This document shows positions 1 through 11,807 of a stretch of 64,000 nucleotides of DNA, one piece after another. This DNA is from Carnegiea gigantea (lineage: Eukaryota; Streptophyta; Magnoliopsida; Caryophyllales; Cactaceae): NCBI GenBank assembly GCA_029747015.1, contig JAKOGI010002284.1:60045-124044 (forward strand). Reading direction: 5' to 3'. Position 1 is the first letter of the stretch. Every line of letters begins with the position of its first letter. Under the pieces are notes generated by a model, which was given only the letters and a program-made list of their open reading frames with translations, searched no databases and was not told the origin of the DNA. The position numbers were made by a program, and so were the translations under genes.

Positions 1-600
1 ATGAACCACTTCTAAATATAGAAATTAAAAATGAATGAAGTACTAAGGAAGCCTGACATCAAGCAAATGAAAGCAATATACCAGAATACTGCCTAGCTTT
101 CATTAGTAGTGACCAAAGCTCACACTAGCAATCTAAAATAGAGGAGGTAGAAATGAGACGGAAATCAATAGTGGTCTAGCTCTTAGCTCAAATCAGAAGC
201 ACGATCACCTAGTTCATCAAATCATAAGCAATGACACATAACAGCAAACTGAAATAAGGGACAAGAAGATTCGATATTTGAACCAAAACAAGAGAAAATC
301 TGGGCAATCAAACCAGAAATTCAAACCCAATGGCACTTAATTTCATAATTAAATTGTAATTCTTAATCAAATCAACAAACCCAATATATAAATTACACCA
401 ATTGAGAACTAAAACGTGAATGTGATACTGGGGGGAAAAAGAAAAAAAATGAAAATTTAAACTAAACAATTCTACTCTCTTTATAGTACTTTATTTATCT
501 TCAACAGAAACCAAAGACCTTCAATATGTAGCCAAATTCACACCCTCTTCACCTCCATTAATTTTGAATTAAATCTTTAACCTCCTCAATTTTGTTACCA
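1..600. other. AT-rich DNA, no gene seen
   Basis: No open reading frame of note and no family motif on either strand. If the CT-rich leader proposed at 601-970 is real, this would be intron sequence of a - strand gene leaving the window on the left, but nothing here proves that. Confidence 0.4.
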
Positions 601-970
601 TCAAATCCAATTGATGAGAAAGACGAGAGATAACGGTTTGCTTGATGAGGAAGAATTGAGGAATTGATGGAGCAAATTAAGAAGGCTTAAGAAGGAGAAT
701 GAATGAGAAGCAAAGAAGGAGAAGCGAGATAAAAGGGGAAGGAAATATGTCGTGACTTTATCAGTAGAAAAAGAATAGGACAGAGAAAGATGGGAGGAGT
801 TCACATGTCTTACCCTGGGCAATGAGGTGGAGTGCAAAGGAAAAGCAAAAAATGAAGGGTGGAGGGGGGGAGTATGTCACGTGAGGGAGAGGGAGTGAGA
901 AAATGGGCTAGTCCAACTCTATCTTCCTCCTTCTGATCCAAACTATGCTAACTTGGACCCCAATTAGGGT
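601..970 (-). promoter_or_regulatory. possible promoter and CT-rich 5' leader of a minus-strand gene
   Basis: Read on the - strand this is a long pyrimidine-rich stretch, as in many plant 5' leaders, ending near 600 with an ATG followed by AT-rich sequence. A G-box-like TCACGTGA lies at about 877-884. The 78-codon frame here (601-837) is low-complexity Ser/Phe/Leu and is probably not a protein. It could equally be chance CT-rich sequence or the edge of a repeat. Confidence 0.2.
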
Positions 971-1500
971 CTTTACTCATTTTTAAAAATTTTTCTTATA
1001 ATCTTGTAAAATAAAAAAAATGTATTAAAAAACTAAATTAATCTTTACTTTGAAAAAATATTAGATAATAAAAGGTATTAAAAAATGTCAATATTTTGGG
1101 TTGAACAATATCCCCAGTTTTTTTGTCATCAAGTAAAATGAAACTAAAAATCCTATGAAAAGAAAAATAAGGAAAGAAAAATTCGAACTCACTTTCTTAG
1201 TAATCATAGTTGGAATTCACATGTATAACATGCCCTTTAAACCCCTAAATTATGCCTAATAGACGAGTAAGGTCTCTTAAGAATTTGTAGAAGATACACA
1301 CCTGTAAAATCTTAAAAGAATAAAAAGAAAAAGAAAAATGGAAACAAAAACAGAAAATATTTTTGGGGTTTCCAAATCATATATACAACACAGGAGCAAA
1401 ATATGTACAAATTCAAACTTTCCACATCATTCTGGTAACCTAGACATTAGATCATTTATAAATACAATGTACACATCAAGAAACTCTTAGTCCCCACTGA
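971..1500. other. AT-rich DNA, nothing recognised
   Basis: Mostly A/T with short homopolymer runs. No gene, RNA or repeat boundary could be supported. Confidence 0.4.
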
Positions 1501-2650
1501 TAACATCCTTACACAGTCTTTCATCCCACTTAGTAAAAATGAACAACCTGTCCAGTAAAATATGTGGATCAGTCCCTCTCATATGTTTAATATATGACAA
1601 GGCTCACTCATTTCATCTTCCAATCATAGAGGCTACCTTAGGCTTGCTTGAACTCTCAAATCTCCACCACTTAAAGACAAAATGCAACACGATAATCAAG
1701 AGCACTCTAAAAGGGTTGCAATGGAACTAAGGGCAAAGGGCAAGAGTGGAACAATCAATTTGGGAAAATGAGGAGCTAAAAGCTAAGTGAGCTATTATTT
1801 ATGTTATATGTACACTCTCTCAACCACTTATGACAAAATAAGTACATGCCCACAAAACAAAAAATCAACCCGTGGAATGAGTTAAAATAATCAAGACCGA
1901 GTATATATAACAAGCGTATATGCTTCAATCATATCACCATATTACACATGCTAAATGTGATTTTAAAGAGAATCATAGCAAATTATAGAGATTCAATCAT
2001 GGAAGAGACACACATGGAGCAAAATATGAGACTTAAATTGTATGAAACAGTCTTTAAAGCTCGAAGTCTCATGCGTTCATCTGCTGAGGTCAAGACAGCT
2101 TACTTTAGAAATATCAGAGGCTACGACTGGGGCATAAATATCATATTTTGGACTAAGTTCTGTCATGCACACCATATCTATACAACTTAATGACCAAGGT
2201 ACAAGAGAATATAGTCAATCAGAAATAGCACATATTTTCGAAAACAAAGCAAAAGTTTTTGGCTTTCTCAAAAAATTCGGCTCCCTTTTTTTAACTAAAG
2301 CAAGGTTTCCTCACACCCACACTAAGATCACGCAATGTCCTCATTGGGAATGACATAACACATAAAAACTAAAAGAAAACACTGAAAAGAAAAAGTTTTA
2401 TACAAAAAGAAAAGAAAATTCAAAAAGAAAGAAAATTCAAAAAGAAAGAAAAAGGACAAGACGTCAGGACCCAAAAGAAAAGCATATACACTAAATAAAA
2501 CAGAAGCATCAAATATATGTAAAAAGAAAAGAAAAGAAAATAAAATAGGAAAAAGAGAAAGAAGGGAAAGAAAGTTCAATCAAGCTAGGCTGGGTGCTAC
2601 ATACACCCAAACTAACTCAGTTGCACATCACTCCTCATAAACCGACTCAC
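1500..2650 (-). mobile_element. probable 3' non-coding part of a Ty3/gypsy element (Athila/Tat-like)
   Basis: On the - strand this lies directly downstream of an integrase C-terminus (2650-3027). It has the look of the long untranslated region that follows pol in Athila/Tat-type elements, including a GTGTGGGTGTG stretch near 2320. No LTR boundary or duplication was found, so the outer edge is unknown. Short frames at 1539-1730, 1948-2190 and 2165-2353 have no recognisable domain. Confidence 0.35.
2355..2580. repeat. purine-rich low-complexity tract
   Basis: About 220 bases that are almost only A and G on the + strand, made of imperfect AAAAGAAAG-type units with a short near-tandem copy around 2405-2450. 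The 83-codon - strand frame across it is low-complexity Phe/Leu and not a believable gene. Confidence 0.7.
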
Positions 2651-3027
2651 GGAATATCAGATATTCCATGTCCTCTGCTCTTGGCAATTCCAAAAACTAC
2701 TTCAGTCTGTAGCCATTCATCTTGAACTTTACACCACTCCTATGATCATGTACTTTCACTGCACCATAGGAAAAAAATATGATAAACAACATACATGCCT
2801 ATCTAGCAAGACCTCAATTTTTCTGGAAAAAAATGGAGCTTATAGTCATAAAAGAGCACTTTCATGCTTGAGGAAAACTCATTCTTAAGAATGTGTCTAT
2901 CATGAAACAATTTGGCCCTCTCTTTATATGATCCAGCATTCTCATATGTCTCAACTCCAATCTCTTCTAGCTGACTTAGTTGCACTCTCCTCTTTTTTCT
3001 AGCCTCAATCAAATAATAATTAAGCAA
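2650..3027 (-). pseudogene. Ty3/gypsy integrase C-terminal fragment, part 2
   Basis: The - strand frame reads through motifs typical of the end of Athila/Tat-type gypsy integrases: an LxxLEEI..ETYENA..YKERAKLFHDRHI segment followed by KVLFYDYKLHFFPEKLRS. Past an interruption, remnants of the KxNGYRLKxF block appear near 2680-2740. It continues the integrase at 4080-4525, from which it is separated by an inserted repeat at about 3031-4100. Frameshifts and stops make it a dead copy. Confidence 0.65.
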
Positions 3028-3030
3028 TGG

Positions 3031-4100
3031 TTGATACGATCCAAAAAGGATGTAAAATTTTACTGCAAGCGTACCCTTATCAATTGTAGTATTTGAGGGT
3101 CGAATCCATAGAGACAGGGTTGAATCTAGGCTACTATAGCTAACTAACCCATATTAATTCGACTGAAAGCAGTAAATAAGCAAAATAGAATAATTCAATT
3201 AACAGAAATTGAACCTAATCTAAACATGATTAAAACTGTAAACTAAACAAGTACCAAAGAAATTATCACAACTACTAATGAAATAATAAATTCCAAATAA
3301 GAGGTAATGGAGAAGAAAGAGATTACCATATATGCTTAAAAGCAAATGGAGAACATTTAATCTTCAATTGGTGTCAATCATGAAAATTCAGCTTCCACTG
3401 TAAACCAAAGGGACTACTAAAAATTAAAACTATGATCGAGAGAATTTTTGGAAAAGCTAAAATCAAACTAAAATTGAAACTACAAGACTTGAATTGAAAC
3501 TTTGAAATAAAACTAAAAGCAAAATAATTACATAAAACTCGAATCAAAAGAATTTCTAAAATGATAATAATCTCTAAAATTACCAGAAACTAAAGTTAGA
3601 ATTAAGAGGGAAAGAAATTCATGATTTTATAAGCACTCCCAAGACCCTTTATTTATACTAGTGCCAACCCCTCATACTTTCCTAATTACATTAGAATTCT
3701 CAATATTTAAGCTAGTATTCCACTGTCCAAATTGTACTTAATTTCTAAATTATGCTAATCATCCACCTCCTTAATTTACTTGCCAAATCATATTGGAATT
3801 TTACTGAGAAAATAAGCTTTCCAATTTCGGATTAAATTAAGCTGCTGGACAGTGGCCTAATTCAACGGAAAATGTGGGGTGCTAACTGTTGGGTTGGGCC
3901 AAAATTTGTACTTAAACTGCATCATCTTGATCTCCGACTCTTGTTGCTTGCTTTTGATCCTCAATTACTTTGTTAAATCATTATTTCCTATAAAAACACA
4001 AAAACGAAATAAAACTCAAAAATAATCTCGACTACGAGTAAAATTAAGTGATTAAAAGTACATAAATGGACACTTTTGGTGCCCAAATATTGGCCCACCA
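3031..4100. mobile_element. non-coding repeat inserted in the gypsy integrase
   Basis: The integrase reading frame of the flanking gypsy copy stops at a Trp-Trp-Ala motif (rc of about 4100) and resumes near 3027, so about 1.07 kb between them is an insertion. It begins TTGATACGATCC and contains the phrase GCAAGCGTACCC...TTGAGGGTCGAATCCA, which I associate with non-coding plant retroelement sequence. It has no coding frame. A TG...CA bracket can be drawn (3032-4100), but I did not find a clean duplication, so the class is not settled. Confidence 0.4.
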
Positions 4101-4525
4101 AGCCCTATGCTCAATCTCAATAGGAAGATGATAAGGCTTACCATAGACAACTCTATAAAGTTACATTCCTAATTGAGTCATGAAAGATGTCCTACAAACC
4201 CGTAAAGTATCTACAAGCTTATCAGCTCAATTCTGTCGGTTCCTACTCATAGTCTTTTCAAGAATCTGCTTAATCTGCCAATGGGACACTTCCACCTGGC
4301 TACCATTTTGGGGATGATATGAGGTGGCATGTTATGGACTATAGAGTGTCTCCTCAATAAAGCATCAAAAGACATATTAGTAAAGTAGGTACTCTTATCA
4401 CTAATGATAGCTTGACGCATGCCAAATCTAGCAAAAATGTTCTCCCTAAGAAATTTCACAACCACTTCAGCTTCATAGGTCCTAAGGATGGCCTCTACCC
4501 ACTTAGAGACATAATTTGAAGTTTC
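4080..4525 (-). pseudogene. Ty3/gypsy integrase core fragment, part 1
   Basis: The - strand frame contains YVSKWVEA, VVKFLRENIFARFGMRQAIISD and a FTNMSFDALLRRH segment. This is the DDE integrase core of Athila/Tat-like gypsy elements. After a frame change it continues through WADKLVDTL, YRTSF, GM.LYRVVYGKPYHLPIEIEHRAWW. The upstream half of pol is missing: at about 4520 the sequence passes abruptly into a hAT transposase, so one of the two elements was truncated by the other. In-frame stops mark it as dead. Confidence 0.7.
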
Positions 4526-5291
4526 AGAGCTGCATTTAGCATTATGTAAGTAGAATTCCACCTAATAGGCACATCAAGTGATAATGATGATTTGCTCTGA
4601 ATATTTGACTTTTGAACAAGTTCTTTAAATCTTTGAAGCCTTGCTGGGGAATTTTTAATGAACTTAACTGTAGCTTGGACCCTTTCAATAGATATTGTGT
4701 TGGCCTTCATACATCCCAAATAACAAGATTAATGATATGTGCAATGCATCTCATATGCAAATACTTTCCATCACCAATCAAATGGTCTTTTGTCATTGTC
4801 TGCTTCAAATTGTCACATACAACACTATTAGAACTAGCATTATCGATAGTCACAGTGAAGAGTTTGTCAAATAGATCCTAAGAATTAAGACACTCCTCGA
4901 TAGCTTTACCAATGGCCTTACCCTTATGACTAGAAATTAGACAAAAATTTATACTTCTTTTATGCAATTTCTAGTCTTTGTCAATATAATGAGCGATGAT
5001 GCACATATAATTAATTCTCTAGTTTGATGTCCAAGTATCAGTAGTCACACATACTCTTTGATATGATGTCCTAAATGTTTCTTTCAACTTGGCCCTTTCA
5101 TTTAAATAATGTTGATAATAATCACGAGCAACAGCAGTATGTGAAGGCATATGAAATCTAGGATAAGCAATAGACATTAAATGTCGAACACCAGTCTTTT
5201 CCACATGTTTGAATGGTAATTCATCAACTATGATCATATAAATCAAGGCTTCTCTAACTTCATTCAAATTGAGGCTCCAATTTTTCAATTT
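4526..5291 (-). pseudogene. hAT-family transposase, middle part, truncated
   Basis: Two - strand frames carry hAT (RICESLEEPER/DAYSLEEPER-like) features. Codons in 5288-5019 give an LPFKHVEKTG, YPRFHMPSHTAVARDY and VCVTTDTWTS segment. Codons in 4719-4526 give IRWNSTYIML, the conserved core that precedes the dimerisation region. The C-terminal hAT dimerisation domain is absent because the element is cut at the gypsy junction near 4520. The frames between are shifted, so no transposase can be made. Its N-terminal BED finger lies at 5952-6336, across a MITE insertion. Confidence 0.75.
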
Positions 5292-5299
5292 AGCCTCAT

Positions 5300-5943
5300 T
5301 AGAGCTAAGCAGGACCGGGTACCCATTCCATTTCTATGGAACCGATCCTGGTCCCGGTTGGAACTAAGTCTAGAATTTTTGGAACCGGTTGGGACCAGGT
5401 CCAGAACTAGGTACTCAGTTCCTAATTTTATCCTATTTTATTTTATTTAAATTTTTGGCTTGTGGTTGTGACTTTATGAGAGAACCAATGCACCCAACAA
5501 GCTAACTAATCGATCGTTCAGAATCAAATTTAATAGAGTGGCAGTTAGACATTTACCATGCATTAAAGTCTAATTGGTTAGCATAAATAGCATTTCATTT
5601 CATCCAAGCATTAAAAAAAGCCATCTTCTCATAGTGTTATACATTAACAAAACGATTTAGTAATATCAACGTATAACCGAAAATTATGGCGGCATCGGAA
5701 GAACAACACATGATGTCAACGGGTAGTCGGGTAACTCAGACATTTTAAAAAAGAAACTGATTGGACAGTGTAACTGGTCCTATTCCAAGTTTTCAGGACC
5801 CAGCTCCGAACCCACTTACAACTGGTTCTAGGATTTCAGAACCAATCCCATACCCAATTCAACCGGGTCCAGGTATGGACCCCACAGGCCCGAACTGGGT
5901 CCGAGTTCGAAACTAGGTACCCGGTTTTTTTTGCTCAGCCCTA
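5300..5943. mobile_element. hAT-like MITE inserted in the hAT transposase
   Basis: The 644-bp insert starts TAGAGCTAAGCAGG and its right end, reverse complemented, starts TAGGGCTGAGCAAA, giving an imperfect terminal inverted repeat (TAGRGCTRAGCA, then ACCGGGTACC in both arms). It is flanked by a perfect 8-bp duplication, AGCCTCAT, at 5292-5299 and 5944-5951. An 8-bp duplication is the hAT signature. It has no coding capacity and is rich in GGTTC/GGACC words. Confidence 0.85.
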
Positions 5944-5951
5944 AGCCTCAT

Positions 5952-6336
5952 TACCATCATCATCCACTAGCTCAAAAACTAATTATGTTTGCTTTCCTTT
6001 ACCCTTGGCCTGGTTCTTTGGATTCATTTCACATTTTACCCAATGGTTCTTCAAATTTTTGTTGCCAACACATTTATAATCACAAGCAAAAGTGATCTTA
6101 CAGTATTTGTGCTCAGCCCTCATTTCACCTTCTGCAGTATGATATCGGTTATAATCCTCCCAATAAGGAGCCCTTCTTTTGCCCTTTTCTTTAAGGTATT
6201 GGTGTGAATCCCTTCCGGCTTGATTTGTGGGCTTGGGTTCTTTCTGAAGATCTATGTCTCCAATTTCATTATCACTACTAGACATGTGCATGGTCGTTTG
6301 AGTTGTCTTGACATTTTTGGATTGAGAGCTCCCCAT
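5952..6336 (-). pseudogene. hAT-family transposase N-terminus with BED zinc finger
   Basis: The - strand frame begins MGSSQSKNVKTT and runs into a BED-type finger: an aromatic block (APYWEDYNRY), a cysteine region (HKYCKITFACDYKC) and GNKNLKNHWVKC. This is the DNA-binding start of a plant hAT transposase. One expected metal ligand appears to be His rather than Cys. The remainder of the transposase is at 4526-5291, split off by the MITE at 5300-5943. It is dead. Confidence 0.7.
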
Positions 6337-7705
6337 CTAATATTTAAAAAAGGTGGAATTATTAATTACATCTAAAGGTCATTACTCTTTTTCAGATTCA
6401 ATTGTAATGTCCATGTAGTCAAAATTCTTAAAAAAATGCAACAAATAAGACCCATAACTCATAAGAGCCAAAAGCTATTAAATTAGTCAGATATAATAGC
6501 AAAAAAAATCCATTTCCCAATTACTAATCTATCACCATCTTTTTTTTTAAAAAAAAAAAGGAAATTCAAATTCAAGCAATTCATGCAATTAGGCAATTAG
6601 CCAAATAAAAGTAACACCCACTTAGTAAACAACATTGATACAATATTTAATCTATATAAATCATTCAAAAATCATATATACATATCGTATGAATATATGA
6701 TGATAGTCAAAACTATTACTCGTATCAATGGCTTTATCTCGAATTCTAATAATAAAATTGCATTTATCATACCAAAAGAAAATATATGAATCACTAGAAT
6801 TAAAAAAATTAAATAAGTGATTGCATTAGTGCATGATTAGTTAGTTTGGTGTAGGCTACTATGATTAACTTTGTTGATTTGGTGTTGCAGTTTCCAATTG
6901 CCTCCTTGTCTAGCATATGTCCAAGAATTCGATGCACTTTATTGAAGTTGCTATTTACATTGAATTTGATAGTCTCTAACTCTCTGATTTTATGGGGCGT
7001 GGCTTGGGGAATTATTTTATATGAACTCTGACGGCATCTTGGGCTCACGACAATATATTATTAGGGTAAAGAAGGGATTGCTGCCTCCTTTAATTGATAA
7101 TTAATACATTTAATTAGAAATTCAATAATAGAGTCCTTGAGCAACAACCCATTAAGTAATTGTTAGGCTAGGCCCAGGAATGATGTTCATATGCTAAATA
7201 TAATGTACGACCCAATAAAAAGTTAGTTTTAACTTTTAAACAAACCATGTCTAGTCCGAAGACTGAAGATAACCAGTCTGGTCCGAATATAACCCATTAA
7301 GTAATTGTTAGGCTTGAGGACCGAAGACTGGACCGAAATATAACCAGTTCGATTTGGTCCAACCCGATCCGGTTCGGTCTTGGGTTTTTTTCCGATCTGC
7401 ACCGAAATATGTGCACCCTTTGCTTGTCTATTATTTGGCCAAAGTCAATGAAGTGATTCTAAAACATGCAGTTACATACTTACATTCATACTTGAACTAT
7501 ATCCATAACATTCTTACATACTTAAATACAAAATATATCCATATCTATAATCAACAAACAAAGACTATAAGGCAAGCACATGACAAGGGTTTGCTTTCCC
7601 AACTTCATTCTCCAAAAGGTATTTAACATCTAGGCTTCTCATATGCTTTGATCCCCCCTTTGGCTTTCAAAACCTGAAAAATGATGAGATCATGAGCTCC
7701 CCAAG
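6337..7705. other. AT-rich intergenic DNA with a possible hAT-type repeat end
   Basis: No gene is seen. A phrase CCATTAAGTAATTGTTAGGCT occurs twice with slight variation (about 7150 and 7297), making a direct repeat spaced by about 147 bp. The stretch 7330-7430 is rich in CCGAA/GGTCC/CGGTTCGG words and resembles the ends of common hAT-like MITEs, but no partner end or duplication was identified. Confidence 0.3.
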
Positions 7706-8509
7706 CCCAATGACTAACCCTTACTTTCCCTGTCATTACATTTTTGCATATTGTCCTCTTCACACATAACCACTTAATACATATTTCAATGAGAATCAAA
7801 ACACAGTACATCTCATGGAATGCAACATAAGAACATGCTCATGCTTTTGAAATAGGAAATAGACTCATATACTTCATATCTATCATACTTCTTAAGCTTC
7901 ATAGACATGCACACATACATTCCAGGTACAATTTGAGGACCCGTATTTTCACTTAAGTCCCTGAACAAGCTCCATTGTTAGATTATTCACAAAACTAAGC
8001 ATGATTATGGACCAATCATGTCCTTTGTGCTCCTAATCCTCACTGAAGTCTAAAAGAAAGCAAAGCCCGCTAAGTTAAACTAATGGCCCATCCATAATAA
8101 TACTTGGCATATATAAATAAAAGCATGTTTCTTACAAAAGTTCACATACTTGCTATAAACACATACTCTATTATTTAAATATACTTATCAATTACACATA
8201 TACTTAAATCAATCACAATCTCACAAATACTAAGGTAATACCAAATCCAAGTCCTAACCCATATTCATATTGTATCACATTATCTTATACTAGCAAAGTT
8301 CTTTAATTTGGGAAAATCTCCTCATGACCTATGCGAATAACTAGCACAAATCACAATGGTCACAAACACATTCTGGTGGATTGTTTTGCCAACTCAAGAT
8401 ACCAACTAGGGACCTAACGTTCTAGAGTACACATATGCCCTCAAATCATAAACTGTGCAGTCACATTCATATCTTAGAGTACCAAGGACCCACATAGCTC
8501 CCAACTAAA

Positions 8510-8660
8510 ACAAATTGAGGAGTCAATTGACTAACCAGGTAGCGCCCACTCAAGGTACCAACCAACAACTCACACAGTTTTCAAATAACACAAATTGAGG
8601 AGTCAACTGGCAGATCAGGCTTTGCCCTCTCAAGGTACCAACCAATAGCCTACACATCTC
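8510..8660. repeat. two-copy tandem repeat, 80-bp unit
   Basis: ACAAATTGAGGAGTCAA recurs at 8510 and 8590 with matching downstream sequence (CCACTCAAGGTACCAACC / CCTCTCAAGGTACCAACC). It is an internal duplication of the solo LTR. Confidence 0.8.
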
Positions 8661-9764
8661 CAAACACAACGACAACTACTTCTATAGTCATAACTCTAGA
8701 ATGCGACGTGACACCCTTAGGTAAGACATGACTTCATTTCCTAAAAACAAAATTAAGTTATATCATAATCATATTGCCGTAACATATTATTTCAAAAGAA
8801 AATTTTATTCACAACTTATACCAAAATATAACCAACTCAAGGCAGAATCTAACTTCAAATAATTTACACAAAAACCTCATCAAATCAAGGTAAAATTCTA
8901 CCCAAAATAATTTTCATAAATTTCCAATAAGCCATAACAGTACCTTAATGTTTTTAATGCTTAAAATCACTCTAAACATGATCAATGCACAATTTATGTA
9001 TACAAACAACCCATAATTACACCAAACAGGATATTTCACTCGAAAATTCGTAACTCAAAGAATATCCATCCAGCATTCAAGAAAATTTGCAAGAAAATAC
9101 AAATATTATGAATTATCCTCCGTTCAATATTTATAATTTTCCCTGAAGTCAATCCTCCACAAAATTGAAACAGTACCTGGAATTATGCTTTAAAATAGGC
9201 AATTCCAATCAAAAATCAATTACTCATAAAGTTCACCTCCAAAATTCATGAAAATGTTTGGATTATTTACGAATATTATAAAGAATATATAGTAAAATTT
9301 TCAGAATTTTTGGCCAAACCAATAACTACTGAAGAATTCGAACAACAATCGAAATTAGGTTTCAGAATTTTCTACATAGCCAATAATCCAAACAGTATTC
9401 AATTCAGCAAAAACGCGAAAATTAAACTAATTTTCCCCATTTTTGTTCTTGTAACCCAAGTAATCATGTCAACGTCTATAATCTAGTTCATACATTAAAA
9501 AAATTCACAAACTAACCATCGACTCCACTTATCCATATAATCTAAACAATACAATCAAACATGAAACTTAGAATGGGTTTCTAAGAAACAAAACTAAGGG
9601 TTTAATCTAACCCTAAAACATCAAATTCAAAGCTTCAATTCTCAATTTATTTATCAAATTCAAGCATAATTCAAGCCTAAATCATCAAATCCATCTAGCC
9701 CTAATCAATGTTAAGGTTAGAGAAAGTAAAGATTACTCACCTATATTCTTTAAACCACTCATTT

Positions 9765-9860
9765 ACCTTTCTTCTTCTTCTTTTCCTTCTTTATTTTCCT
9801 CTTCTATTTCTTCTTCTTCTTCTTCTTATCCTCTTTCTTCCGCTCTTCTCCTCTCTATGT
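9765..9860. repeat. CTT-rich microsatellite
   Basis: Imperfect CTT/TTC run inside the solo LTR. Confidence 0.8.
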
Positions 9861-10484
9861 TGTGCTCTGTGTTTATGCTGTTGGTTTGGGGTTGAGAAAA
9901 CAAGAGAAGACCCCCTTACGTGATATTAAAAAAAATCACCTCCCCTTTCCACGTAATTAAGAAAACTCTCCCCCTCCTTTCTTTCTTTTTCTCTTTGTTT
10001 TTGGGTCAATTCACACACTCTTTTTTTTTTTTTTTGCAAGCTAGGTTGTAGTAATCTACTAATAAGGCACGCTTTTACTTATTCCCTAAACATAATAAAA
10101 TTAAATTTAAACATTCATATATGCTAGAATAAAACACATCAAATATATGCATATGAATCAGACATTCACACATTTGTCAAAGTTAGTTATTAAAAATTCA
10201 GAGTGTTACACCCAACCCTGCATAGAATGGGAGCTTGGTTCTTTAGGGGTGGGGATTTGGGGGGAGCTCGGGATTGACCTGTGGAAAGTCAGAGACAAGA
10301 TGGGGCATGCATTGAGAAGACTCTTTCCTTACCTAAAAATTCCATATCTTGATTCGCTAGCCCACTCTCAAGAATTCGATAATTGGGGAGCTAGCAATAA
10401 TCCTTGAAACTCTCTCTATGATACCCTGAGTGTGGCTTAAATGATTTGAAGTGACTAATCATATTAGCAAATATGTGCCTTCCT

Positions 10485-11601
10485 TGTGCAGATCAGGCCA
10501 TAGTTCAAGACACTAAGTCAGAGAACGAGAAGGCCTTGCTTCCTGATCACCACAAGGATCAGTTCTGTGAGAGAAAACAGTGCAATTTTGATGCTTCTCT
10601 AGGGAGGTCCTTGCTATGCTGGATTCCCTAAGCTTATTACAAGCACACACAAGTCCTTGTGAGGCTAGCCAGCCGCCTAGTTCAAGTTTAGTTTCAATAA
10701 AGAAAGTCTAAAGTTCAGTGCATTTCCGCTGCTCCAACAGCTATTGGTAAATCATTTTTACTCCAGAAGCACCAGTCCTTTTTGGAAAGTAACCTAGCTC
10801 ATTTGTTAGCCCTTAATCCAGCTACTAAATGATAAAAGTTGCTTGACTTTCATTAGAGACAGTTAGCAAACAATCCAGCAGCAGCAGCAGTTCAATGGGA
10901 TTATTTTGGCTCCAACTTAGCAGCTAGTTTTGGCTTGTTCAAGGACCTGAAAATGTGTCTAAATATTTATAATTTAAGGTCCAAAGTTGCAGAATCAGAT
11001 CACTCAGCATCAGCTTTTATCCAGCATAATAATCCTGGAAATACCCTTTGATCTAATAGATTTTAGGGTGCTATACTTGTTGATCAACCGACCTAATCTT
11101 GTTGTAAGCAGCTGCAAATCACTCCCGAAGGTCATCATTAATAGTACCTGGATGCTACAAAGGCTTGACACCTCAGTAATGCAGGTTAACAATGTGATTA
11201 GGTGTTAAGGATCAAAGCTAAGCTGCTGTTTTAGGCTATTGATTCAAAATTGTTTTTGATGTTTTTAACCTTTGGCATATGCTATTTTAGCCGTGGCATA
11301 TATGAGTATGGCTGAAGTATATAAGCCTAGTATTTCATTGTAAATGGCACATTATGATATACAACAACCTCAATTTGCTGGTTCAAGCAAAAACTCTCTC
11401 AAAATATCTCTAAACTTTATCCTGTTTGTGGTGTTTAGTGAGTGAGCTCTTTATCTAATCTTCTGGTGCATTGGCTGTAGGAAGGTTGGTGGTGAACTCC
11501 TTCTATCTTGGTTGGTGGATTCTTCTTTTATTCTAGGATATATCTTCCATGTTGAGTGGCTAGGTTTGGTTAATTCCAAGCTTGCAGTTGAGCATACATC
11601 A
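10485..11601 (+). repeat. left LTR of the nested gypsy element
   Basis: About 1.12 kb. It starts TGTGCAGATCAGG (the right copies read TGATGCAGATC, so two bases appear lost) and ends GCATACATCA. The 73-codon frame at 10987-11208 is inside the LTR. Its near-identical twin on the - strand at 16717-16998 shows the inverted copy and is not evidence of a protein. Confidence 0.8.
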
Positions 11602-11620
11602 TCTAGTATCAGAGCCCAAC
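11602..11620 (+). promoter_or_regulatory. primer-binding site of the nested gypsy element
   Basis: AGTATCAGAGC, one mismatch from the initiator tRNA-Met site TGGTATCAGAGC over its core, directly after the LTR end CATCA. Confidence 0.75.
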
Positions 11621-11807
11621 TTTGATCTTTGGCGAGTTTTCTTCTATTTCCGAGTCTTTTTACTTCATTCTGAGTTCATTTCTCTTGCCTACATTTAGGA
11701 ACTTGTTGTTTAGCTACAAAAGTACCCTGAAAGCCAAACACAGTCCAATACAAAGCGCCTAGCTCCTCAAAACAGCCACAACATACTAATTTTCTTAACT
11801 GAACATC

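Larger units (their letters stand above)
7711..10210 (-). mobile_element. solo LTR, probable Ty3/gypsy chromovirus
   Basis: On the - strand it starts TGTAACACTCTGAATT (rc of 10210) and ends GGGTTAGTCA at 7711, a TG...CA pair. The 5-bp duplication CCCAA lies immediately outside (7706-7710 and 10211-10215). The 2.5 kb between has no coding region and has the look of the long LTRs of Del/Tekay-type plant chromoviruses, whose LTRs often begin TGTAACAC. Frames in it, such as 9708-9923, are low complexity. The boundaries rest on one duplication found by eye. Confidence 0.55.
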
